Shown here: piece by piece, positions 25,993-34,980 of the stretch
Numbering within the stretch: the first letter of the stretch is position 1
Layout: each line of letters begins with the position of its first letter
From: JANSWP01 sp041941305
GTDB taxonomy: Bacteria > Bacteroidota > Bacteroidia > Chitinophagales > Saprospiraceae
Direction of reading: 5' to 3'
Length of the DNA: 64,000 nt
Assembly: GCA_041941305.1 (NCBI GenBank)
Contig: JBGTQJ010000021.1
Coordinates: 1-64,000 of the forward strand
Notes under the pieces: generated by a model
Database searches by the model: none
Told to the model about the DNA's origin: nothing
The model's input: only the letters and a program-made list of their open reading frames with translations
Made by a program: the position numbers and the translations under genes

Positions 25993-26381
25993 TGTTTCGG
26001 AAATATTTTTCAAATTCGGCGCGAAGATATAATAATCGGATTCTTTCAATGAACTTGACTAAGGTTTTGTATTGAATTCGATTGTAAGTGCTTGATTTTT
26101 CCCAAAAGGATGCCTTTGGCACAGTTTGTAAAATTTTTAAACATACTCTTATTTTGAGTTTCGTACTTGCAAAGTACGGGAGGAAAAATAGCTGAAGTAT
26201 TCGGAATCAATGACTTGCAAGCGAATCATTAGAATAACTTTAGTCAAGTTCAAATCATATAATGTGCCATTTTAATACTTCAGACTATATTTGCCATCAT
26301 ACTTTTGTGTATCACCTCCGTGGTTATCCTATAATTGTACCTTAAAGCAAAGTCTAATAGAATTGACAATCTTTCAACTAC
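25993..26381. other. Intergenic region between GH32 and next gene
   Basis: This stretch of 389 bp holds the 42-bp direct repeat at 26108-26149, a small hairpin CGTACTTGCAAAGTACG near 26162-26178 and a weak promoter-like pair for GH32 on the minus strand (CAA at 26047-26049, CGAAGATA at 26022-26029). No gene is recognised. Confidence 0.5.
26108..26149. repeat. 42-bp direct repeat upstream of GH32
   Basis: The second copy of the element at 24290-24331, beginning GGATGCCTTTGGCACAGTTT, 39 of 42 positions identical. It lies about 115 bp before the GH32 start on the outer side of the gene. Confidence 0.8.
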
Positions 26382-26741
26382 ATGAGTAAAACAGCCAGCA
26401 TACGTACTTTTTTTGAAAATCTATTGCAAAACAGACAAAGCATTGAAGGGAATTTTCACATTCCAAGAAGTGAATATGAAGCTGCCAAAAAAGCCTATCC
26501 TCAATTGGTTCGGGAGGCTTATGATTTGTATTACGAAAATGTAGAATGTGGAGACTGGGGGACGGTTCGATTCTACTTGATGCCTGTACGAGATGAAGAA
26601 ATATTTGTTATACAGACGACTACAGACGGGGATGACGGTTGGCTGGAGGTCTATGATTTGACCGGCAATCCACTGGGTCTGGGGAAAACGTATTTGGAAG
26701 AGATCGAATGGAAGGGTTTTGAAATTCGGAACAGTTTGTAG
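26382..26741 (+). CDS. Hypothetical small cytoplasmic protein
   Basis: A 119-residue protein that I do not recognise. It is acidic, with no signal peptide or membrane helix. It appears to be an alpha/beta fold: an N-terminal helical part (SEYEAAKKAYPQLVREAYDL) followed by strands (GTVRFYLMPV, EIFVIQTTTDGDDGWLEVYD). It starts with an ATG at 26382 and is 85 bp upstream of the DUF2459 gene on the same strand. Confidence 0.55.
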   Translation: MSKTASIRTFFENLLQNRQSIEGNFHIPRSEYEAAKKAYPQLVREAYDLYYENVECGDWGTVRFYLMPVRDEEIFVIQTTTDGDDGWLEVYDLTGNPLGLGKTYLEEIEWKGFEIRNSL

Positions 26742-26825
26742 AAAATCATTATTTTCACAAGGCATTATTGTGAAAAGTAAAACCCATCAATCATCAGACT
26801 TTTCAAAAAAATAGTATTTCGTTCT

Positions 26826-27470
26826 TTGACTGCAATTCTCACCTTTCTGCTCTTGTATGTGCTATTTGCCTTTCTTCTATCCATTATTCCAGTCAATAAA
26901 AATTATCAAGCCAATCAATCCGGCACTCCAATTTTCATTACCTCTAATGGGATCCATGCAGATTTTACTGTGCCTCTATCATCTGATGTTTTTGATTGGA
27001 AAAATAATTTAAAACTTGAAGATTTTGGTTTAAAAGATACCATTCCAAAATACGTTTCCTTTGGCTGGGGTGACAAGAAATTTTACCTGGAGACACCAAA
27101 ATGGACAGATCTGACGGTTTACAATGCCTGTAATGCTTTGCTCTGGAATAGCGAATCTGCCATGCATGTAACGCTTTGGAAAGGAATACCAAGAGAAGGA
27201 GAAAAAGTGAAAAAAATATTCCTCTCAAAACAGCAATATGAAACCCTGGTCGAGCATATATCCAAGGCTTTTACCAAGGATGAGCATGGCGGTTTTAAAT
27301 TAATTTCCGTCCCTGGTTATTCCCATAAAGACCGCTTTTTTGAAGCTTCCCAAAAATACAATGGCATTAATACCTGCAATTATTGGGTCAATAAAGGCTT
27401 GAAAAAAACAGGGGTAAAAACGTCCCTTTGGTCACCGCTGGACAGAGGTATCTTTTATCATTTAGATTAA
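26826..27470 (+). CDS. DUF2459 family membrane-anchored protein
   Basis: A 214-residue protein with an N-terminal membrane helix (LTFLLLYVLFAFLLSIIPV) and a soluble domain showing the DUF2459/TIGR02117 pattern: NGIHADFTVP, VSFGWGDKKFYLETP, and CNALLW followed by MHVTLW. The function of the family is unknown. The annotated start is TTG at 26826. The sequence just upstream in frame also looks like protein (basic RLFKKIVFRS before the helix), so the true start may be a non-ATG codon between 26781 and 26826. The gene is followed at 15 bp by a convergent lipoprotein gene. Confidence 0.8.
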   Translation: MTAILTFLLLYVLFAFLLSIIPVNKNYQANQSGTPIFITSNGIHADFTVPLSSDVFDWKNNLKLEDFGLKDTIPKYVSFGWGDKKFYLETPKWTDLTVYNACNALLWNSESAMHVTLWKGIPREGEKVKKIFLSKQQYETLVEHISKAFTKDEHGGFKLISVPGYSHKDRFFEASQKYNGINTCNYWVNKGLKKTGVKTSLWSPLDRGIFYHLD

Positions 27471-27484
27471 TATTTCCAACTCCC

Positions 27485-28057
27485 TTACATCTGTTGTCTT
27501 TCCACTGCCACATTTGAAAATTCTCCATCAGTGACGGTCACCTCTTCCTTAGTTCGACTATTGATCATCTTAAATGAAAAATTGCCTGAGACTAATTTTG
27601 TACTAATGTTAAAAGAGGTAATATTGATTTTACCAGTACCGGGTATAGCAGTATAGGTTTCAGCTACACCGGCACCCATTTTGGTCAATCCGCATAGTTT
27701 GGCTTCATGTTCACCCGGTCCCGCAACGTTGAATACTTTTAAATGAAACCTTTCCATAACGTTGTTATTTGCCTCCATGCTTTTGATGCCGAGCACTGCC
27801 AGGGCATTTTCTTTTTCACTGCTCATATGCACTGCCTGGACCATTTGCTCTGCCTCAGTGGGCGTCCACAGTTCACCATCTATTTTACAGGAAAAAGTAG
27901 CGCCTAAGCTATTTGAATCAGTTTCGGAACCAGGTGTGTTGGCCGAATTAGAACTTTCTTCGGTTGTAGTAGTTGAATCGGATTGGGTAGCATCTCCTCC
28001 GCAAGCAACAAAGAGGAGACTGCACATCATTAGCGTGATGCTTAAAAATTGCTTCAT
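27485..28057 (-). CDS. Lipoprotein with DUF6252-like domain
   Basis: A 190-residue lipoprotein. The signal peptide ends VACGG with the lipidated Cys near residue 19, followed by a Ser/Thr-rich linker to about 50. The domain begins FSCKIDGELWTP, as in DUF6252-like Bacteroidota lipoproteins, and continues as a beta-rich module ending VTDGEFSNVAVE. The function is not known. It lies 40 bp downstream of another lipoprotein gene on the same strand, so both may be transcribed together. Confidence 0.75.
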   Translation of the reverse strand: MKQFLSITLMMCSLLFVACGGDATQSDSTTTTEESSNSANTPGSETDSNSLGATFSCKIDGELWTPTEAEQMVQAVHMSSEKENALAVLGIKSMEANNNVMERFHLKVFNVAGPGEHEAKLCGLTKMGAGVAETYTAIPGTGKINITSFNISTKLVSGNFSFKMINSRTKEEVTVTDGEFSNVAVERQQM

Positions 28058-28097
28058 TTTTTAAATTTGTTTAGAGATAAATTTCGACTTAAAAAGC

Positions 28098-28709
28098 TTA
28101 GAGACCAGAATTCAATTCTTTCATCCAGGTAGAAATTTCACGAGGAGTACCTCCCAAAATTTGTCCGTTTAATGTTCCTTCTGATTTCAACAAATACTGA
28201 TTGAATGCTTCAAGGGAAACGGTACTACCAGGACAATCGTCGCAAGCCTGATCGTCATATGACAAATCATAAGCCAAAATATAGGTAGTGACGGGAGCCG
28301 TTGGATTTTCACTATCCAAAAGGTATGGCATACTCAGTAAGTCACGCGTTTTTTTATAATAATTCGAGAGAATGGTTAAATCAACTTTACTCTCGGTTTC
28401 CTTCCCAATCGTTTGAAAGGTCTTCATCTTGTTTTTAGAGACTTCAGAATCCAACACATCTACTGGCAATTCATTCCAATCGACATCATGAATGACGCCT
28501 CTGTCATCTACAAACCATCCTGAAACCTTTTGACTGGCTTCATCTACTTGTAAATAGCTAAACAGAATGTCAGGAGTATGGTAGCTGAGAAAGAAATCTT
28601 CTCCCGTGAGTATTTCAGGAGTATAAGTTTGGATTTGACTTTCTTTACAAGAAGAAAAAAGCAATAAACCAATTGCAACAAAAAGCGTAAGTATGGGTGT
28701 ATTTTTCAT
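28098..28709 (-). CDS. Lipoprotein, unknown function
   Basis: A 203-residue protein. The leader MKNTPILTLFVAIGLLLFSSC gives a lipobox FSSC with Cys at 21. The rest has no domain that I recognise. It contains a CDDC motif within DDQACDDCPGSTV near 157-160, which could be a disulfide or metal site. It is the upstream member of the pair with the gene at 27485. Confidence 0.65.
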   Translation of the reverse strand: MKNTPILTLFVAIGLLLFSSCKESQIQTYTPEILTGEDFFLSYHTPDILFSYLQVDEASQKVSGWFVDDRGVIHDVDWNELPVDVLDSEVSKNKMKTFQTIGKETESKVDLTILSNYYKKTRDLLSMPYLLDSENPTAPVTTYILAYDLSYDDQACDDCPGSTVSLEAFNQYLLKSEGTLNGQILGGTPREISTWMKELNSGL

Positions 28710-28831
28710 AATGATTCAATATTTCGTGGTTGTAGGAAAATCAATTCTAAGCTAAAGATAAGGAAATATCATATCTTTTAAAATATTCCTTTTTATAATC
28801 CTGGAATTGGTCAAATCCCTCCTGAACTTTT

Positions 28832-29191
28832 TCAAACCGCTTCCTCTTTCTCATTCCACGGCGGAGACACGATACACAAAAATTCCAAATCGACTGCTCC
28901 CAAATTCTCTACAAATTGAAGCGCATTGGCTGGCACGACTACGATATCCGATTGTTGGACATTTTGGGTAATGCCATCTATCGAAATTCTGCCTTCTCCT
29001 GCAAGGAAATAATAAACCTCTTCACTCTTGGTCAGCTTGTGTGGCAATGACTTTTGATTGGATGTTAATCTGGCAAAAGCGAGACTATAGGGCAAGTCCA
29101 CCTGGTCGTTTTTTGGATGTAAAACCTCTCGAAGCAGGGTATGATCACCTGCCAAAAACTCGGGACATTGGGAAAGTTTTTTGTGTAACAT
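28832..29191 (-). CDS. Single-domain cupin protein
   Basis: A 119-residue cupin. Motif 1 reads LPHKLTKSEEVYYFLAGEG and motif 2 VVVPANALQFVENLG. The first His and the Glu of motif 1 are present, but the second His of the usual HxH is replaced, so metal binding may differ. It is cytoplasmic by sequence. It follows the secreted deiodinase-like gene on the same strand with a 44-bp gap, so it may be in the same transcript. The substrate is unknown. Confidence 0.8.
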   Translation of the reverse strand: MLHKKLSQCPEFLAGDHTLLREVLHPKNDQVDLPYSLAFARLTSNQKSLPHKLTKSEEVYYFLAGEGRISIDGITQNVQQSDIVVVPANALQFVENLGAVDLEFLCIVSPPWNEKEEAV

Positions 29192-29235
29192 TTTTATTAG
29201 GATTTAGGGGCACAAATTTACCAATCACGTATTCA

Positions 29236-30582
29236 TCACTCGACTTTCAATAACTTCCTGCTCATAAAACCCAATTCGGTTTCTGCTTTCAATAAATAAC
29301 TTCCCGCAGCAAGTGCAACATCTTTCAATAAAATCTGATGCTGTCCGGCAGCTAATGTTCCGAGGCTTTGATTCCATAGCGTTTTCCCTTGATAGTCAAT
29401 GATTTGAAGATCCAGTTTGCTGGCTTCCAGTAATTCTAATTGCACATAGAATTGGTCTTTTATTGGATTGGGAAAAACAGAAAAGGATTCAAAAATAGCT
29501 GCTTGCTCTACAGAGTTTACAAATTGAGTGGAGGCAAAAAACCATTGAACGTGTTCGTTTTCGGGGTCATTGAGATTGGTGAATTCCATTTTGATCTTGC
29601 CGTCTCCAGATACATCATTTGTGTAAAAATACATGGTATAGGGCTGGGTTTCGCCAGCGGCTATAAACAGCGTGGTGGTATCTACATCGGGTGGCAGGCA
29701 AATATCGGTGCAGAGGGAACTTGTCCAGCCTACAGGTAAATTATTCTCTGCTCGATTGATGAATACCAACACATCCTCTTCTGAATCATTTGTCAGTTCG
29801 GCTTTGATGGTGATGGTTTCTGAAGTCGTACCGATGGCGAGGCTATCATCTATTAAGCTGAATTCAAATGTTCCATCATTTGTGGAAGGCGGATCGACTG
29901 TAATTTGTCCAAGCAATGCATCAATATCTTCAAAAATGTCAAAGAATGGAGCTTTATTGAACCAGCCATGTTTTGCAAAAACAGTTCCGTCAGGTGCGAT
30001 CAGGGTTGCATTTTGAGGCGCAGGACCGTACACCATTTGCCATTCATTGCAGGGACCGTCAATGAGTATTGTGGCATCTATCGTGAGGTCATCCAACATG
30101 ATTTCAAGGACTGCTTTTCGTTCTCCATAAGTGGTATGCTGGGCATAAGGATAATTGGCATAGCCAACCATCGTGCCGTGATAGGGTCCCGGATCTCCCC
30201 AGGGATGGGCTTCATTGACATAGACGACATAAACAATCACCTCATCACCATAGGTCGCCACCACTTCATTGATTTGAGGCACTCGATTGCGAAAAACGGG
30301 ACAGGTATAACTTCCGGCAATGACCAAAACAGGTTTCCCTGATTGCAGATCTTCCATCAGATTGTGGGGGCTGCCATCCAATTCATAAAGGGTAAAATCT
30401 GTAGCCGTTTCTCCAATCTGCAAACCAGAATTATTAAATCCGCCAGTGTAGGTTTCCCAATCACAAATTGGCTCATTATCAGCAGGCAAGTCATCCAAGC
30501 CAAGAGATGGGTTTAAGACTTGAGCAGTTAGCAAATTGGTGAGGAGCAAAAGAAAAGTAAAAGTGTAAATTGTTTTTTTCAT
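29236..30582 (-). CDS. T9SS-secreted deiodinase-like thioredoxin-fold protein
   Basis: A 448-residue secreted protein. After the signal peptide (MKKTIYTFTFLLLLTNLLTA) comes a thioredoxin-fold domain (about 55-240) matching the iodothyronine deiodinase pattern: GSYTCPVFR at 90-98 with Cys94 in the place of selenocysteine of the animal enzymes, then YVNEAHPWGD at 121-130. A later strand reads NATLIAPDGTVFAKHGWF, as in peroxiredoxin-like proteins. A beta-sandwich (about 255-370) and a type A sorting domain (FSVFPNPIKDQFY, near 378) end the protein. Deiodination itself is unlikely; reductive thiol chemistry on an extracellular substrate is an inference. The start at 30582 is set by the signal peptide. 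Confidence 0.85.
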   Translation of the reverse strand: MKKTIYTFTFLLLLTNLLTAQVLNPSLGLDDLPADNEPICDWETYTGGFNNSGLQIGETATDFTLYELDGSPHNLMEDLQSGKPVLVIAGSYTCPVFRNRVPQINEVVATYGDEVIVYVVYVNEAHPWGDPGPYHGTMVGYANYPYAQHTTYGERKAVLEIMLDDLTIDATILIDGPCNEWQMVYGPAPQNATLIAPDGTVFAKHGWFNKAPFFDIFEDIDALLGQITVDPPSTNDGTFEFSLIDDSLAIGTTSETITIKAELTNDSEEDVLVFINRAENNLPVGWTSSLCTDICLPPDVDTTTLFIAAGETQPYTMYFYTNDVSGDGKIKMEFTNLNDPENEHVQWFFASTQFVNSVEQAAIFESFSVFPNPIKDQFYVQLELLEASKLDLQIIDYQGKTLWNQSLGTLAAGQHQILLKDVALAAGSYLLKAETELGFMSRKLLKVE

Positions 30583-30753
30583 GATTTTAGCGTTTTGAAC
30601 TTTGGGAAAAAATCTTTGATTTGTTTCAAAAGTCACACCATCGCCAGTCGTCTTAATTGGGATAATACAAGGTACGAAACATCGGTTGAAAATTGCTTCC
30701 CAAAGTTCTGGATTCTCTTTTAGAATGAAAAAACAGGAAAAAGTTTAATTTTT

Positions 30754-30867
30754 GAGGTGATGCCTTGAGGTAGCTTGAGGGTTGGAGGAAGGTGTTGCCT
30801 CAAAAAGGGAATTATTAAGGCAACACCTTTTCCTGCGCATAGTTGCTTACACTCAAGGCATCACCTT
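30754..30867. repeat. GAGGTGATGCC nested-hairpin element, copy 1
   Basis: An outer stem GAGGTGATGCCTTGAG / CTCAAGGCATCACCTT and an inner stem AAGGTGTTGCCT / AGGCAACACCTT. The same order of words occurs at 47878-47995. It lies upstream of the hybrid kinase at 31196. A further single CATCACCTTA word follows near 30898. Confidence 0.8.
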
Positions 30868-31067
30868 AATATTGCAGTATTGCAGTATCATAAAAGCATC
30901 ACCTTAAAAATTTATAATTAAAACCACTTGGTCAACCGCCAGATCAATACTTTGATGGGGTTTGCAATTTTTACCTAACTTGCTGGGAAAGTAATACCCT
31001 GAAAAAATGCCAAAACTGAAAACTGCAGCATTGCCGCCGTGCGGCTCGCTGTAGTCTAGGTGGTTTT

Positions 31068-31126
31068 AGGAGGGGAATGGATAGGGAAAATCTGTTTTTC
31101 AGATTTTCCCTATCCATTCCCCTCCT
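31068..31126. repeat. 27-bp perfect palindrome with 5-nt loop
   Basis: The left arm 31068-31094 begins AGGAGGGGAATGGATAGGG, and the right arm 31100-31126 is its exact reverse complement, with a TTTTT loop. It lies 70 bp before the hybrid kinase start. With a GC-rich GCCGCC/GGCGGC context outside, it may be the core of a transposable or REP-like element or a transcription barrier. Confidence 0.9.
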
Positions 31127-31195
31127 ATCCTCCATACTGCGGCGGGCACTGAAGGTGCGATGCCGCAGTACTTGTATCAACGTTGTTTCGCTACA

Positions 31196-34100
31196 ATGAA
31201 AGGCATCCTTTTAATAATAGGACTAATACTGAGCATCCAGTTATGGACTCAGGAATACCAACCCGCCGAGTACATCGGCGTGGAGGATGGCTTTTCATTC
31301 GGTGAAGTGAATAGCATTATTGAAGATAGCGAAGGGTTCATGTGGCTTTGTTCAGCAGAAGGGTTGATATGCTATGACGGGGTGGAATGGTTGCTGTACC
31401 AGCATATTGAGGGAGATAGCACTTCTATTCCGGGAAATGATGTCCAATGGATTATTGAAAATGAAGATGAAAACCTGATTGTTTCGACAATTGATATTGA
31501 AAAGGTAAACAGATTTGCGCTTTATGATAAAAAGGAAGGAAAATTTAGGAAGGTAATTTTTCAAAAGATGAATGAGCAGAAGGAGAAAACTATTTCGCTC
31601 ACTTGCTTCAAATCAACTTCAGGTAAAATCAAGGCATATGGCACAGTGAAGGGCTCAAAAAATCAATTTTTTTCCTTCAATTACCTGGGGGATGGCATTT
31701 TTGAAAAGCGCCAAAAATTGAAAGTTCACCACAAATCTTTTGATCCTTCCACTCCTGCCAACCTTTCAGAAAAATATTGGATAAAGGGTCCTAATCATTA
31801 TTTGATTTATGATGTTGATTCTTTGTCATTGACGAGAATTGAATTTTCAAAATTTGGGGCTGGGCACACGTATTTACCCCTTGATGAAAAAGGAAGGTTT
31901 TGGTACCCCAATTATAAACCAGATGCAAGCACATTATTTGATTATTTTCAATACCCTGCTGTTCCTTCTGGAAAAAAGGCAGGCACTTTCAGAATTGATA
32001 ATCACTGGAATATCTGGATATTTGAAGGAAATAGGCATGTCCTTCGTTTCGATAGGCAATCCAAACAGGTGAGTGCAAAAAATGAAGTTGAATTGAGCAT
32101 CAAACCAGGACATACCATTTTTCAAGACAAAGATGGGACAACCTGGATGAGCAATCGCTTCGGGCTCGACAAACTTAGAAAAAAGAGAAAATACTTTGAC
32201 AACTATTTTTTTTCAGACTATTTACAAGAAAATAATGGGGCAGCAGGAATATATCCAATTATAGAGCTCACGGATGGGAAAATCCATTCGATATCTGGTA
32301 CTGGCTTTTTGAATAGTCTTGATCCTGCTTCTCCACAAAAATCTACTGAAACTAAACGTATTTCTGCTTATGAAGGAAATAAAAGACTAATGCTTTTAGC
32401 ATCCGGGGTGGTAGCCATGCAGCCACATTCAAATAACCAAATCTGGATTCGTTCTATAAATGAAGTAAGCCTTTACGACCCTTTGACAGATAAATTCATC
32501 GTTTACCCTATCCCCGACAGCCTCAAATATTTTAAGCGCTACGGAGCCGGGAAATATACTTCCAACCTGGAAATGGATGAGACTGGCAATTTGTGGTTTA
32601 ATTGGAACGACCGATTATTTCGCTTCGATACTGTATCCAAAACTTTTCACTGCGATACCCAAGCGATTTTCATCAAAGGAATCATTGGAATTGGAGAAGG
32701 AAGTAAATGGCTTTGCACGGGTACCAGCTTATCCAAACTCGATAAAACAAATCGCGTCCAAAAAGAATACGACATTCCATTTCCGATTCAACCCGGAAGA
32801 GAAATTGATATCTTCAAAGTGCTATCCTACAGAGGCAAACTGTGGATAGGCTCAAAAGCAGGGCTTTTGGTATTTGATCCTAAAACAGAAAAATTCAATC
32901 GATACACTACCATAGACGGTTTGCCTCACAATATGATTTATTCAATATTACCCTATGGAAATGATTTGTGGATGGGCACTCATTATGGTTTGTGCAGATT
33001 CAATATACTTACCGGGGATGTAAAAAATTATTTTGCAAAGGATGGATTGACGCATAATGAATTTAACAGAGGATCTGCCTGCAAGGGAAGGGACGGAACC
33101 CTTTATTTTGGAGGTTTGAATGGGCTGAACGCTTTTCATCCTAATGTATTGGATTCCCTGTTAAGATTGGAACCCTCCAAACTGGTTTGGATCAGTTTCA
33201 GCAAAATCAATGGTCAACAAAATGCCATACAGATCTATGAATCCAATCAATTGGTGGAATCCCAACCTGTGGAAATTTTTCATGGTGACAAGTCTTTCAC
33301 TTTTAAATTTGCCTTGCTCAACTTTGTTCACCCAGCCGACAATACCTACACCTATTATTTAGAAGGATTAGAATCAGATTGGATTCATGCAGCCAACCTT
33401 TCAACGGTCAATTACCCTATCTTGCAACCAGGTGATTATACTTTCCGAGTCAGGGCAAAAGACGCGCTGGGCAATCCGGGTATGAATGAGTTGTCGATTC
33501 CAGTCATCGTTTATGGTCCCTGGTGGGAAAGCTGGTGGGCACGAGGATTATTTTTGTTCCTTGCAGCAGCCATTATTTTTGGATATAACCGTTGGCAAAC
33601 CATTAGTTTGAAAAAACAGAAAGTCGTACTGGAAAAAACAGTACAAGAGCGAACAGTGGAATTGAATGCCCAAAAGGAACGAGCGGAGCGTTCTGAAAAA
33701 TTCAAGGAGCAATTCCTGGCGAATATGAGCCACGAGATTCGTACGCCCATGCACGCCATTTCGGGGATGACGAATATTCTATTAAGGAATCGAACTTTCA
33801 AACATCAACAGCGATTTCTCAAAGCCATCCAGCAAAATGCCGGCAATCTTTTGGTGATTCTCAACGACATTCTCGATTTGTCAAAAATTGAAGCGGGGAA
33901 GATCGAGGTTGAGCATATTCCCGTCAATCCATCCCTTGTCATTGAAAATGTTGTAGAAATCATGAAGTTAAAGGCGGAGGAAAAAGGATTGACCTTGCAA
34001 TCCTCAATAGACCAAAAAGTTCCTGAATACATTTACGGAGACCCAACAAGATTGAGTCAAATCCTACTCAACCTGGTGGGCAATGCCATTAAATTCACAG

Positions 34101-34840
34101 AAAAAGGAGCAGTGAATCTTAGCCTCCAACCCGTCGATGACCAATTGCAATTTGAAGTAAAAGATTCGGGCATCGGCATTCCGAAAGATCAACTGGAACA
34201 CATTTTTGGAAAATTCAACCAGGTCAACGAATCCATTACCCGCAAATACGGCGGAACGGGGCTAGGCTTGAATATTACCAGGCAATTAGTGGAACTCCAA
34301 AACGGGAAAATCTGGGTGGAAAGCAAGGAAAATGTAGGTAGCTGCTTCTTTTTTGAATTGCCGCTCGTTCCCGTTGAAGCCGATAAAGTGCAGGAAAAAC
34401 AAATTACAGAGGAGCAGTTAAAAGAAATGGGTACTGCCCTGTCCAGATTAAAAATCTTGCTCGTTGAAGACAATGATTTCAATGTGATGGTCGCTACAGA
34501 TGACTTGACCCATTATATCCCCAAGGTCAACATCGGTTTTGCCAAAAACGGCAATCTGGCAATTCAGGAATTCAAAAATGGCAATTACGATTTAATCCTG
34601 ATGGATATTCAAATGCCGGAACTCAGTGGCTATGATGCCACCAGAGCTATTCGACAATTAGAAGTGGGTGATTCCCACATCCCCATCATTGCCATGACCG
34701 CCAGTTTGTTGAAATCTGAAATAGATTTGTGTTATGCCGCGGGCATGGATAGTTATATTCCGAAACCTTATAAAATTGAGGAATTGATTGGGAGGGTTTT
34801 TGAGGTGGTAAAAAATATTTTGCCAACCCAACCCCTTTAA
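31196..34840 (+). CDS. Hybrid sensor histidine kinase with propeller sensor and C-terminal receiver
   Basis: A 1214-residue hybrid kinase. After a signal peptide (MKGILLIIGLILSIQLWTQ) come two seven-bladed Reg_prop propellers (about 20-690), a Y_Y_Y domain (about 700-770), a membrane helix (near 780-800), HisKA with His846 in NMSHEIRTP, an HATPase domain with GIGIPK and GTGLGL, and a receiver with Asp1137 in LILMDIQMPE. Unlike the HTCS at 49949 it has no AraC domain, so its phosphate should pass through a separate HPt protein, perhaps that at 48110. The start at 31196 is preferred to the ATG at 31160, because it begins at the signal peptide. It probably senses an extracellular polysaccharide or oligosaccharide. 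Confidence 0.92.
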   Translation: MKGILLIIGLILSIQLWTQEYQPAEYIGVEDGFSFGEVNSIIEDSEGFMWLCSAEGLICYDGVEWLLYQHIEGDSTSIPGNDVQWIIENEDENLIVSTIDIEKVNRFALYDKKEGKFRKVIFQKMNEQKEKTISLTCFKSTSGKIKAYGTVKGSKNQFFSFNYLGDGIFEKRQKLKVHHKSFDPSTPANLSEKYWIKGPNHYLIYDVDSLSLTRIEFSKFGAGHTYLPLDEKGRFWYPNYKPDASTLFDYFQYPAVPSGKKAGTFRIDNHWNIWIFEGNRHVLRFDRQSKQVSAKNEVELSIKPGHTIFQDKDGTTWMSNRFGLDKLRKKRKYFDNYFFSDYLQENNGAAGIYPIIELTDGKIHSISGTGFLNSLDPASPQKSTETKRISAYEGNKRLMLLASGVVAMQPHSNNQIWIRSINEVSLYDPLTDKFIVYPIPDSLKYFKRYGAGKYTSNLEMDETGNLWFNWNDRLFRFDTVSKTFHCDTQAIFIKGIIGIGEGSKWLCTGTSLSKLDKTNRVQKEYDIPFPIQPGREIDIFKVLSYRGKLWIGSKAGLLVFDPKTEKFNRYTTIDGLPHNMIYSILPYGNDLWMGTHYGLCRFNILTGDVKNYFAKDGLTHNEFNRGSACKGRDGTLYFGGLNGLNAFHPNVLDSLLRLEPSKLVWISFSKINGQQNAIQIYESNQLVESQPVEIFHGDKSFTFKFALLNFVHPADNTYTYYLEGLESDWIHAANLSTVNYPILQPGDYTFRVRAKDALGNPGMNELSIPVIVYGPWWESWWARGLFLFLAAAIIFGYNRWQTISLKKQKVVLEKTVQERTVELNAQKERAERSEKFKEQFLANMSHEIRTPMHAISGMTNILLRNRTFKHQQRFLKAIQQNAGNLLVILNDILDLSKIEAGKIEVEHIPVNPSLVIENVVEIMKLKAEEKGLTLQSSIDQKVPEYIYGDPTRLSQILLNLVGNAIKFTEKGAVNLSLQPVDDQLQFEVKDSGIGIPKDQLEHIFGKFNQVNESITRKYGGTGLGLNITRQLVELQNGKIWVESKENVGSCFFFELPLVPVEADKVQEKQITEEQLKEMGTALSRLKILLVEDNDFNVMVATDDLTHYIPKVNIGFAKNGNLAIQEFKNGNYDLILMDIQMPELSGYDATRAIRQLEVGDSHIPIIAMTASLLKSEIDLCYAAGMDSYIPKPYKIEELIGRVFEVVKNILPTQPL

Positions 34841-34841
34841 T

Positions 34842-34945
34842 CCCCTGAAGGGGAAAATCTGCCCGCTTCTAAGTGCTTGATTTTCAGAGGGCGGCTACTC
34901 CTCCTTTTCCCAAGGGGACTCCTTCGGAGAGGAGGTTGGGAGGTC
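34842..34945. repeat. Intergenic hairpin cluster between convergent genes
   Basis: CCCCTGAAGGGG at 34842-34853 is followed by a CTCCTCC...GAGGAGG pair around TTTTCCCAAGGGG. It lies between the convergent kinase and T9SS type B genes and probably helps to terminate both. Confidence 0.5.
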
Positions 34946-34980
34946 TGCGTGGGCAATTTTTGATAGAACTTAATATCTGA

